DNA of 64,000 nt from an uncultured Prevotellaceae bacterium (GTDB taxonomy: Bacteria > Bacteroidota > Bacteroidia > Bacteroidales > Bacteroidaceae): contig OMZE01000027.1 in the NCBI GenBank assembly GCA_900315455.1, positions 1 to 64,000 on the forward strand, read 5' to 3'. The notes under the pieces are model-generated. The model ran no database searches. It had not been told where the DNA came from and saw nothing but the letters and a program-made list of their open reading frames with translations. Position numbers and translations under genes: made by a program. Shown in pieces: positions 43,980 through 51,880 of this stretch (its first letter is position 1; every line of letters starts with the position of its first letter).

Positions 43980-44585
43980 ATGAACAAGAAAAACTTTTTC
44001 CGCACAGTGGCTATTGCCGCTATTGCCGTCTTCACGATGGGCGCTTGCCAAGACTCTACCAAAATGGATGAAAAACCCGCTGCCACTCCAGAAAAGGCTG
44101 CCGGACAAGCATTGAAAATCGCTTATGTGGAGGTAGATTCCATCATGTCGCAATACACTTTCTGCAAGGAATACACCAAGATTCTGGAGAAGCGCCAGCA
44201 AACCGTGCAGAATACCCTGGCCTCGCAGCAGCGCAATCTTGAGGCCGCTGCCCAGAATTTCCAGAACAAGTTGCAGAACAATGGATTCTCCAGTCGTGCC
44301 GAGGCTGAAAGCCAGCAGGCTGCCATCCAGCGTCAGGACCAGCAACTTCAGGCTACTGCCCAGCGGTTGCAGAACGAACTCATGAGCCAGACCGAGAAGT
44401 TCAATGAGGCCCTTCGCGACAGTATCCAGCATTACCTCGCTGTTTACAACAAAGACAAGAAGTACTCCCTCATTCTTACCAAGCAGGGCGACAATATCCT
44501 TTATGCCGACAAAAACTATGACATCACTGCCGAGGTGGTGGCTGGTTTGAACAAGGCTTACAAGCCGAAGCCCCTTGACAAGTAA
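43980..44585 (+). CDS. OmpH/Skp-like periplasmic lipoprotein
   Basis: 201 residues with a lipoprotein signal (lipobox TMGAC, Cys near 23). The OmpH core spans about 45-190: IAYVEVDSIMSQY, then a long glutamine-rich coiled coil (LEKRQQTVQNTLASQQRNLE and following). Skp/OmpH proteins chaperone outer-membrane proteins; lipidated versions are common in Bacteroidetes. Confidence 0.9.
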   Translation: MNKKNFFRTVAIAAIAVFTMGACQDSTKMDEKPAATPEKAAGQALKIAYVEVDSIMSQYTFCKEYTKILEKRQQTVQNTLASQQRNLEAAAQNFQNKLQNNGFSSRAEAESQQAAIQRQDQQLQATAQRLQNELMSQTEKFNEALRDSIQHYLAVYNKDKKYSLILTKQGDNILYADKNYDITAEVVAGLNKAYKPKPLDK

Positions 44586-44642
44586 TCTTTTAGCAAACAT
44601 CCCACGACGGTAGGTTGACCTCCGCTGCGATGAGATATGAAG

Positions 44643-44675
44643 AGACGTCGACATTGCCGGCGTCTTTTCTTTTCC
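44643..44675 (+). terminator. Terminator between ompH-like gene and nth
   Basis: An 8-bp stem (AGACGTCG / CGGCGTCT, one G-U) followed by TTTCTTTTCC. Confidence 0.6.
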
Positions 44676-44690
44676 TTCCCACCTCAAGTC

Positions 44691-45347
44691 ATGACACGCA
44701 AACAAAGATACCAATACCTGCTCGATTATTTCAGGCAACAGATGCCGGTGGTGACCACCGAACTGCAGTTTGCCTCTCCTTTCCAACTCCTTGTGGCCAC
44801 TGTGCTCAGCGCCCAGTGCACTGACAAACGGGTGAATGAGGTGACCCCGGCGCTCTTCTCCCGGTTCCCCGATGCTGCCACGATGGCTGGTGCCACAGAG
44901 GAAGAGGTGTATGGCTATGTGAAGAGCGTGTCTTATCCCAATTCTAAGACGCGTCATCTCGTGGCTATGGCAAAGATGCTGGTGAGCGAGTTTGGCGGCG
45001 AGGTGCCTTCCGACCCCGCCATGTTGATACGGTTGCCTGGGGTGGGGCGAAAGACGGCCAATGTGGTGCAGGCTGTGGCTTTCGGAAAGGCCACCATGGC
45101 GGTCGACACGCATGTCTACAGGGTGAGCCGCCGATTGGGACTGGTCTCCCGTGATGCCGACACACCGCTAAAGGTGGAGATGCAACTCATGCGCCACATC
45201 CCCGAAGCAGATATACCCACCGCGCACCACTGGCTGCTGTTGCATGGGCGCTATGTGTGTACTAGCCGTAAGCCGCATTGTGAGAAGTGTCCTTTCGACA
45301 GTATCTGTCCGAAACTGATGGACGATGATAAACTCCAAAACCATTAA
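44691..45347 (+). CDS. nth: Endonuclease III
   Basis: 218 residues from the ATG giving MTRKQRYQYLL; the frame extends to 44637 but would cover the terminator. The helix-hairpin-helix with catalytic lysine reads LPGVGRKTANVV, the catalytic aspartate lies in VDTHVYRV, and the 4Fe-4S cluster cysteines are C-x6-C-x2-C-x5-C (CTSRKPHCEKCPFDSIC). It removes oxidised pyrimidines in base-excision repair. Confidence 0.97.
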   Translation: MTRKQRYQYLLDYFRQQMPVVTTELQFASPFQLLVATVLSAQCTDKRVNEVTPALFSRFPDAATMAGATEEEVYGYVKSVSYPNSKTRHLVAMAKMLVSEFGGEVPSDPAMLIRLPGVGRKTANVVQAVAFGKATMAVDTHVYRVSRRLGLVSRDADTPLKVEMQLMRHIPEADIPTAHHWLLLHGRYVCTSRKPHCEKCPFDSICPKLMDDDKLQNH

Positions 45348-45349
45348 TC

Positions 45350-46042
45350 ATGAATACCAAGGCCATTCTTTCCTTTCTCGATGATATCGCTAAAAACAAC
45401 ACCCGAGAGTGGTTTCTTGCCAACAAGGCCCGTTACGATGCTGTAAGGGGAAATTTCGAGGATGGTGTGGCTCGTGCCATCACACGTATCGCCGCTTTCG
45501 ACTCTTCGATAGCCCATCTCTCCGTGCGCGACACCACCTACCGTTTCTACCGCGATACCCGTTTCTCGCCCGACAAGTCACCCTACAAGCGCCATCTTGG
45601 AGCCTATATCGCCGCGCATGGAAAGAAAGCGTTTCATGGGGGATATTATATCCACCTGCAACCGGGTGAGTGTATGCTGGCGTGTGGGTGCTACTATCTT
45701 CCGACAAATATCCTTACCGCCTGCAGGAATGAAATCATGGGCAATACGGAGAGGTGGCTGGCATGCGTGCAGTCTCCCGGTTTCCTCAAAACCTTCGGAG
45801 AACCTGGCTCCGGTGCTGCCGACCGCGGTTTCGGACTTGCCATGCTCAAGACTTGTCCTGCAGGATTCCCGCGCGACTACGTCCACCTGCGCTACCTCAG
45901 GATGAAGGATTACTGTTGTTGGACGCAGGTGCCCGACGATTTCTTCGAGGGTGATGCTTGGCTGGAAAAAATGGTCAAAGTGTTCAAAACTGCCAAGCCC
46001 ATGCTCGATTTCGTCAACGCGGTAATCGATGATTATGAATGA
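45350..46042 (+). CDS. DUF2461-family protein
   Basis: 230 residues matching the DUF2461/TIGR02453 layout: LDDIAKNNTREWFLANKARYD at the N-terminus, RFYRDTRFSPDKSPYK near 65, and HGGYYIHLQPGE near 97. The family has no defined function. It starts 3 bp after nth, so it is cotranscribed with it. Confidence 0.9.
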   Translation: MNTKAILSFLDDIAKNNTREWFLANKARYDAVRGNFEDGVARAITRIAAFDSSIAHLSVRDTTYRFYRDTRFSPDKSPYKRHLGAYIAAHGKKAFHGGYYIHLQPGECMLACGCYYLPTNILTACRNEIMGNTERWLACVQSPGFLKTFGEPGSGAADRGFGLAMLKTCPAGFPRDYVHLRYLRMKDYCCWTQVPDDFFEGDAWLEKMVKVFKTAKPMLDFVNAVIDDYE

Positions 46043-46258
46043 TTCCGGCTTTTTGTGCTGCTGATAGAAGGGTGTATAAAATGAATGAGTACGCTTCGCC
46101 CAGAACCAATGGTCACTGTTCGCGAAGCGAGGAATAGTAAATCTCACAAATCGTTACAAATCAAGCAAATAACAAATAAAATGGGTTTTGAAAGATTTGC
46201 ATAGATTTGAAAGATTTCTCGCCGTAGGCGACTAAAAAATGATACACCTTCTTGAAAA

Positions 46259-47464
46259 CTATTTTGTCATCCTCAATTGCACCTCTGCCTTCAGCATGTT
46301 GGCTATTTCCCTGGCATTGCCGTCGTTAGGGGCAGGCTCTATGCCGAGCAACAGGCATATCATGGCATACACGTTCACATTGTTGGTGTCGCCAAGGTTC
46401 ACGTGCTCTATGTCGGGACCCACGGCGCGCATCATGGCATGCATGTCGCTGAACTGAGGGTCGAAGCCGTGCGAGCCCCATTCTTCCAACTTGTTGTCTA
46501 CCAGCCATCCCAGGTCGGGCATCACCACGATGTCGCCAACTCTTGGATTGGAGCCGAAGTGCAGATAGGCGGGAATGTCTTCCTTATACCAGTATTTGAT
46601 ATGGTCGACGTGGCGTAGCGCCTCGAAGACGGAGTCCTTGCACTCTTCCTTCACGTACAGATTGAGGGGGTTGTTGCCTTCCGACATGCGCAGCCATTCG
46701 GGTTTGATGACGTTGCTCAGGTTCACCAACCTGTTGGGGGCCAGAGGGGTCATGCCATGGTCGGAAACCACGATGAAGTTCACTTCATCGCCAATGGGCA
46801 GGGCCTTGATGCCCTCATAGAGTTGGCACATCATACTATCCATTCTCTCCACGGCAGCCCTTGTGCGCTTGCTTTGCGGACCGCTGGAGTGGCCATTGCC
46901 GTCGGGCTCCTCAAAGTATGCCATCACAAGCCTGGGGCGCTTGGCTTCGGGCAAGGAGAGCAGGGCAATGATGCTGTCTACACGTTCCTCCAAGGTCAGG
47001 CGCGGAGGGGTGTCGTAGTCGTGGTAAATGGAGGCATACCTGCCGCCAATCTTCACGTCCGAACCTGCCCAATAGAATACAGCGGAGCGTATGCCTTGTC
47101 GCTCGGCAGTGTTCCAAACGGGTTCGCCGCCATAGAAACTGGGGTCGGTCTTTGCTGCCGGATTTCCCAGACTGAACAGTCTGTCTTTTTCGGGGTCATA
47201 GAAGGAATTGGCGATGATGCCGTGATGGTCGGGATAGAGTCCGGTCGCCAATGTGTAATGGTTGGGAAAGGTCTTGGAGGGAAAGGAGGGGATGAGGTTG
47301 GCTTCGGCACCTTCGGCAGCCATCCTGTCGAAGAAGGGGGTGTCATACCATTGGGGGTAGTCCCAACGACATCCATCAAGAGATACGACCACGGTGTAGT
47401 GTTGCTGTGCCCTCATGGCTACCGGCATGAGGACCAATAGTAGAAGAAATAGGGTTTTTCTCAT
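46259..47464 (-). CDS. Secreted nucleotide pyrophosphatase/phosphodiesterase-like enzyme
   Basis: 401 residues with a signal peptide (to about MRAQQ). Alkaline-phosphatase-superfamily metal sites are visible: VVVSLDGCRWD near 28, the nucleophile in PSKTFPNHYTLATGLYP near 62, and VVSDHGMTP near 240. This is the autotaxin/NPP-type phosphodiesterase family. It probably hydrolyses nucleotide or related phosphodiesters in the periplasm; the substrate is not predictable here. Confidence 0.9.
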   Translation of the reverse strand: MRKTLFLLLLVLMPVAMRAQQHYTVVVSLDGCRWDYPQWYDTPFFDRMAAEGAEANLIPSFPSKTFPNHYTLATGLYPDHHGIIANSFYDPEKDRLFSLGNPAAKTDPSFYGGEPVWNTAERQGIRSAVFYWAGSDVKIGGRYASIYHDYDTPPRLTLEERVDSIIALLSLPEAKRPRLVMAYFEEPDGNGHSSGPQSKRTRAAVERMDSMMCQLYEGIKALPIGDEVNFIVVSDHGMTPLAPNRLVNLSNVIKPEWLRMSEGNNPLNLYVKEECKDSVFEALRHVDHIKYWYKEDIPAYLHFGSNPRVGDIVVMPDLGWLVDNKLEEWGSHGFDPQFSDMHAMMRAVGPDIEHVNLGDTNNVNVYAMICLLLGIEPAPNDGNAREIANMLKAEVQLRMTK

Positions 47465-47519
47465 TGTATAGGTGCTTATAAACTATCAACGGATAACCTC
47501 GTATGAGATTATCCGTTTT

Positions 47520-47595
47520 TGGTTGCGGAGGCAGGACTCGAACATGCGACCTCCAGGTTATGAGCCTGGCGAGCTACCAACTGCTCCACTCCGCG
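47520..47595 (-). tRNA. tRNA-Met (CAT), probably initiator
   Basis: 76 nt with encoded CCA. The acceptor CGCGGAG / CTCCGCA has a C1-A72 mismatch, the mark of initiator tRNA. The anticodon loop is CTCATAA. The anticodon stem reads CCAGG/CCTGG, lacking the full three G-C pairs of the textbook initiator. Confidence 0.9.
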
Positions 47596-47738
47596 ATTTC
47601 AAATGCGGTTGCAAAAGTACTGCTTTTTTTATCGATATGCAAATTTTTCGGCAACTTTTTCTTCTATTTTGCTGATTTCTGCGTTTATATTCCTTTTTTA
47701 TTCTGAAAATGTCCTTTTTTATAAGCGAAATACAGTCC

Positions 47739-47776
47739 TTTTTTAGCCCACACCCAGGTTGGTGTGGGCTAAAAAA
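47739..47776. terminator. Long perfect hairpin between tRNA and STAS gene
   Basis: TTTTTTAGCCCACAC and GTGTGGGCTAAAAAA pair over about 15 bp around an 8-nt loop. The flanks pair with each other, and it could end transcription in either direction. Confidence 0.65.
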
Positions 47777-47798
47777 TGGCTCACGTTGGGAAAATACG

Positions 47799-48101
47799 CT
47801 ATCGGATGTCGAATAATTTGAAGAATCCCGTCATCTTGAAAATCTTGAGAACTTCTCCATCAACATGGGTCAACACCATACTTCCACCCTTGGCTGCACT
47901 CTCTTTCTTCAACTTGAGCAGACCACGTAATCCAAGGCTACAGATATATTCCAGTTTTTCACAATCTAATGTAATGGACTTGTTGGCATGATTCATTAGA
48001 GGATTCAGGTCCTCGAGGAATTGTGTTGCTACTGCGGTGTCAATCCACCCTGTGAGGGTTCCATAATAGGAACCATTCAGTTCTTTAATTTCAATATTCA
48101 T
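47799..48101 (-). CDS. STAS-domain anti-anti-sigma-like protein
   Basis: 100 residues forming one STAS domain (ITLDCEKLEYICSLGLRGLLKL, with the phospho-acceptor serine in CSLG near residue 55). In partner switching such a protein binds the kinase/anti-sigma until phosphorylated, and a SpoIIE-type phosphatase reactivates it. Both activities appear in the gene at 50007, two genes upstream on the same strand. Confidence 0.85.
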   Translation of the reverse strand: MNIEIKELNGSYYGTLTGWIDTAVATQFLEDLNPLMNHANKSITLDCEKLEYICSLGLRGLLKLKKESAAKGGSMVLTHVDGEVLKIFKMTGFFKLFDIR

Positions 48102-48181
48102 TTTTTTCTTATTTTACTAAATTGTCTCTTCTATTTCATCAAACTCCTTCTTTGGATATTGTTTCAAACATCATTTTCCAA

Positions 48182-49984
48182 TCATTGCAGTGGGGTGAGG
48201 GGATAAATGATGTTGATAATCAGTATATTGGCGGCGAGAATGATGAGGTTCATCAATAGGCCTATGCGCATGAAGTCGCTGAAGCGGTAGCCTCCAGGGC
48301 CGTAAACCAACATGTGTGTGGGTGAGCCGATAGGTGTCGCAAAACTGGAACTGACGCTGACCATCAGCGCGATGAGGAAGGGATAAGGGTCGTAGCCCAA
48401 TTTCTCGGCCGCCTCGTACATGATGGGGAAGAACATGGCTCCTGCCGCTGTATTGGAGATGAACTCAGTGATGAAGGTTCCCACGAAACAGATGGCTGCC
48501 ATTACGACGATGGGGTTGGTGCCGCATACATCGAGGATGCCAAATGCCAGACGCTCGGCAATGCCTGTCTTCTGGATGGCTATGCCCAACACCACAGAGC
48601 CGGCAAACACCATGAGAATCTCCCAGTTGATGGCTTTCATGGCTTGGTCTACGTTGCAGCAACGGAAAACCAACATGGCTATGGCCGCGAGGAAGGCACA
48701 CTGAAGGAGTGGAATGACATTGAGGGCAGAGAGCACCACCATGGCAATCATAATGGTGGTCGACACCAGAGTCTTATTGCCTATGTTGGGCACCTGTGCG
48801 CTGTCGAAGAACTGCAATTGTGATCTGAGTCGTTCAGTATGGATTTTCACGTGAGGCGGACACTCGAACAGCAGTGTGTCACCGGCCTGAAGCACCACCT
48901 TGCGTGGTGACTCGTTGATGCGCTCGCCGCGACGGGCTACAGCGACAAGAATCATATTGTTGTCCTTCTCAAAGGTGGAATCGCCTATCGTGGTGTTGAT
49001 GAGGCTGCTTCCAAAGGTGACGAAAGCAGTGCGCAACTGGCGGTTCTTGTCCACCTCGCTGAGAGTGAAGATATGATGGTCGGCATTCACGAAACCATGA
49101 CTCTTCTTCAGGTCGAGAATTTCGTCAATCTGACCAGCAAATACCAGGCGGTCGCCACCCATCAGATACTCATCTGCAGGTACGGGGGATACAATCTCAC
49201 GGTTGTCAAAGTGCTTGATTTCTATCAATGTGCCGCCATGAATATCCAACAGACCTGCTTCCTCTATGGTATCGCCAATGTGTTTGTTGTCAGAGGGCAC
49301 AAGTAGTTCGACCGTGTAGTCAGACGTGGACTCAAAGGCGGTTTCGGGTGCCTTGCGGTCGGGCAGAAGTTTGCGCATGGCGATGATGGAGAGCACGCCG
49401 ATGAAAAGACAGAACAACCCCGGGATGGTGGTTGCCAGCACGTTCATCGCCGTACCTGTGGTGTCTTCATATAGTCCGGAGATAATCAGGTTAGGAGGCG
49501 TTCCGATAAGTGTGCACACACCTCCCATGCCGGAAGCGTAACTCAATGGTATCAATAGTTTAGAGGGGGATATGTTCAACTTTTTCGACCACATCTTGAC
49601 AATGCCAACAAAGAGTGCCACTACCGTGGTGTTGCTCAGAAACGAACTGAGGGCAGCCACCGGTAGCATCAGTCGTATCACGGCCTTGGGATAACTATTC
49701 GGCTGTCCTAGCAGGTGCTTGACAATCCATTGCAGCACACCCGTATGGGTCAGTCCGGCAACAACGACAAAGAGCACTCCAATGATTACCACGGAGGTGC
49801 TGCTGAAGCCCGAGAAGGCCTCCTTGGCATCGAGAACGCCCGTGACAAAAAGAATGGCGATGGCTCCAAGGAAAACCAGGTCGGCACGTAGTTTGGTGAA
49901 CAACAGCACCGAGAACATCGACAGCACGGTGACTATCGTAATCCAAGCATAGAGGTTGAATCCCCAAAAGACGATAGATTCCAT
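48182..49984 (-). CDS. SLC13-family transporter with RCK_C domains
   Basis: About 600 residues. Membrane segments at about 10-200 and 400-600 carry DASS/SLC13 features (SSFLSNTTVVALFVG, YASGMGGVCTLIGTPPNLI). Two TrkA-C/RCK_C regulatory domains fill about 215-385 (VELLVPSDNKHIGDTI, FVTFGSSLINTTIGDSTF). It probably imports anions such as dicarboxylates or sulfate with sodium. Start at 49984 (MESIVFW); 49990 is an alternative. It lies between the STAS and SpoIIE genes with the same orientation. Confidence 0.9.
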   Translation of the reverse strand: MESIVFWGFNLYAWITIVTVLSMFSVLLFTKLRADLVFLGAIAILFVTGVLDAKEAFSGFSSTSVVIIGVLFVVVAGLTHTGVLQWIVKHLLGQPNSYPKAVIRLMLPVAALSSFLSNTTVVALFVGIVKMWSKKLNISPSKLLIPLSYASGMGGVCTLIGTPPNLIISGLYEDTTGTAMNVLATTIPGLFCLFIGVLSIIAMRKLLPDRKAPETAFESTSDYTVELLVPSDNKHIGDTIEEAGLLDIHGGTLIEIKHFDNREIVSPVPADEYLMGGDRLVFAGQIDEILDLKKSHGFVNADHHIFTLSEVDKNRQLRTAFVTFGSSLINTTIGDSTFEKDNNMILVAVARRGERINESPRKVVLQAGDTLLFECPPHVKIHTERLRSQLQFFDSAQVPNIGNKTLVSTTIMIAMVVLSALNVIPLLQCAFLAAIAMLVFRCCNVDQAMKAINWEILMVFAGSVVLGIAIQKTGIAERLAFGILDVCGTNPIVVMAAICFVGTFITEFISNTAAGAMFFPIMYEAAEKLGYDPYPFLIALMVSVSSSFATPIGSPTHMLVYGPGGYRFSDFMRIGLLMNLIILAANILIINIIYPLTPLQ

Positions 49985-50006
49985 AAGCAATTTAGTTAAT
50001 GTGATA

Positions 50007-51611
50007 CTATGTTTTTTTTGTGAGTGTCAGAACATTGTAGCCATCGGAGGTGCGCTGATACGACATCGTGTCCATGATGGTTTTTACAAGATGAATGCCA
50101 AGGCCTCCGATGGGACGGTCGTCGAGGTCTGCTTCCACGTCGATTTCTTTATATTGGGTGGGGTCGAACGGAATGCCATGGTCCTTGATGACCAGCGTCA
50201 GCAGCCCGTCGGAGTATTCTGCGGTCAGTTCCACATGGCCGCGGGTACCCTTAGGGTATGCATAGTTGATGACATTAGCGACCCATTCCTCGATGGCAAG
50301 GTTCAACGACTTTGCTGTATCTTCATCGATGCCATGTTCACGGCATACAGAAAAGAAGAAACCGCGCATCCGACTCACTTCAGAAATCTCATTCTTCATG
50401 ATGATTCTACGCGGTGCATTTGAAGCCTGCTTTTGTGATGTGCCGTGTCGAAGGAACATCAGGGTAAGGTCATCGCCTTGCTCCGTGCCGTCGGCAAACA
50501 CGGTGACATGCTGTTTGAGATAATCCACGACCTCTATGGCGGAGGCTGTCTTCGTCTTCTCCAAGTCGTGCAACATTCGGTCTTCTCCAAATAATTTTCT
50601 GTTGCCGTCGCTGGCAATATACATGGCTTCGGTTAGTCCGTCAGTATAGAGCAATAGCGAGGTGTCCTCAGGGAACGACACTTGTTGGTCTACGTAATTG
50701 TAATGGTCTTCGACACCGATGGGTAGGTTGGTCTCAACCTCCAGCAAACGGTAGTTGCCATGGGCGGTGCAGATGGCCGGCGCGTTGTGGGCGGCATTGC
50801 AATATATCAGGTGATGGGTCTTCAGGTCGAGCACGCCAATGAAGGCTGTGACAAAAATAAGGGATTCGTTGGTGGAAGCGATGGCGTGGTTCATCTCACA
50901 CATGATGTTGGCGGCACTCTGGTAGTTGCCTGCCAGGTTGCGGAAGAGCGTGCGGGTGACGGCCATATAGAGTGAGGCGGGCACTCCCTTGCCTGCCACG
51001 TCGCCAATGATGAAGTAGAGTTCGTCGCCCTCGACGATGAAGTCATAGAGGTCGCCACCCACTTCTTTGGCGGGCGTCATCGAGGCAAAGAAGTCCAGGT
51101 CGTCGCGTTCTGGGAAGATGGTGGGAATCATGCCCATCTGGATGTCGTGGGCGATGATGAGTTCGCTTTGCAGCCGCTGCTTGCTGGCGGTGGTGGATTT
51201 CAAGTCTTCAATATGCTGCTTCAGCGATGTCTGCATATACCCAAAGGCGTTGCGCAGTTGCAACAACTCGTCTTGTGTATGTATCTCGGGAAGTGGGGTG
51301 TCAAGTTTGCCTTCGGCAATGTTCACCGCAGACTCGGAAAACTGCTTCAGCGGTTTTACCATATGATAGATGGCTATGGTACAGCATACAAACAATGATG
51401 CAAGTCCCACGAAAAACACCACCATACCGTATTTTACGATTTGATGGGTCATCGGCAGCGACATGCTGTCTTCCGTGAAATAGAAGAACATTAATACGGC
51501 CACAAGGAAGACCGCTGCCGCAATTGTCATGATTTTGAAACTGAGTCTTGCAGCAAACGATTTCTGGTATGCCAGGTCGTACTTGTATTCAAAATTCGGT
51601 TCTTCTACCAA
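50007..51611 (-). CDS. HAMP-SpoIIE phosphatase fused to RsbW-like ATPase
   Basis: 534 residues. Two membrane helices (about 22-44 and 60-84) are followed by a HAMP linker (to about 135), a PP2C/SpoIIE phosphatase domain at about 160-385 (AKEVGGDLYDFI, IGDVAGKGVPASLYM, LLYTDGLTEAM) and a C-terminal GHKL ATPase at about 405-530 (LNLAIEEWVANVINYAYP, VIKDHGIPFDP, GGLGIHLVKTIMD). The fusion puts phosphatase and presumed anti-sigma kinase of a partner switch in one chain. The STAS protein at 47799 is the likely substrate. Confidence 0.9.
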   Translation of the reverse strand: MVEEPNFEYKYDLAYQKSFAARLSFKIMTIAAAVFLVAVLMFFYFTEDSMSLPMTHQIVKYGMVVFFVGLASLFVCCTIAIYHMVKPLKQFSESAVNIAEGKLDTPLPEIHTQDELLQLRNAFGYMQTSLKQHIEDLKSTTASKQRLQSELIIAHDIQMGMIPTIFPERDDLDFFASMTPAKEVGGDLYDFIVEGDELYFIIGDVAGKGVPASLYMAVTRTLFRNLAGNYQSAANIMCEMNHAIASTNESLIFVTAFIGVLDLKTHHLIYCNAAHNAPAICTAHGNYRLLEVETNLPIGVEDHYNYVDQQVSFPEDTSLLLYTDGLTEAMYIASDGNRKLFGEDRMLHDLEKTKTASAIEVVDYLKQHVTVFADGTEQGDDLTLMFLRHGTSQKQASNAPRRIIMKNEISEVSRMRGFFFSVCREHGIDEDTAKSLNLAIEEWVANVINYAYPKGTRGHVELTAEYSDGLLTLVIKDHGIPFDPTQYKEIDVEADLDDRPIGGLGIHLVKTIMDTMSYQRTSDGYNVLTLTKKT

Positions 51612-51880
51612 AACTTATTACTTTTTCATTGTTTAAGCAACATTTAGTGCACTAAAATACAAAAAATATCGATACGTTCAGCCGTTGGCAAGTGTAAAAG
51701 ATTGGTAAAGCACCCTTTTTTTCCAAATTTCTTACAAACCTCCTTTTTTTTCGCCTAATATCAGAAAAGAAATGGGATTTTGATTGAAAAGGCTTATCTT
51801 TGTATGCAAATAGCCAAGCACCTCCCTACAGATAATATTATCTACAAAACAGCGGCAGTTGCTTGCCGTTCTGCGATGGT

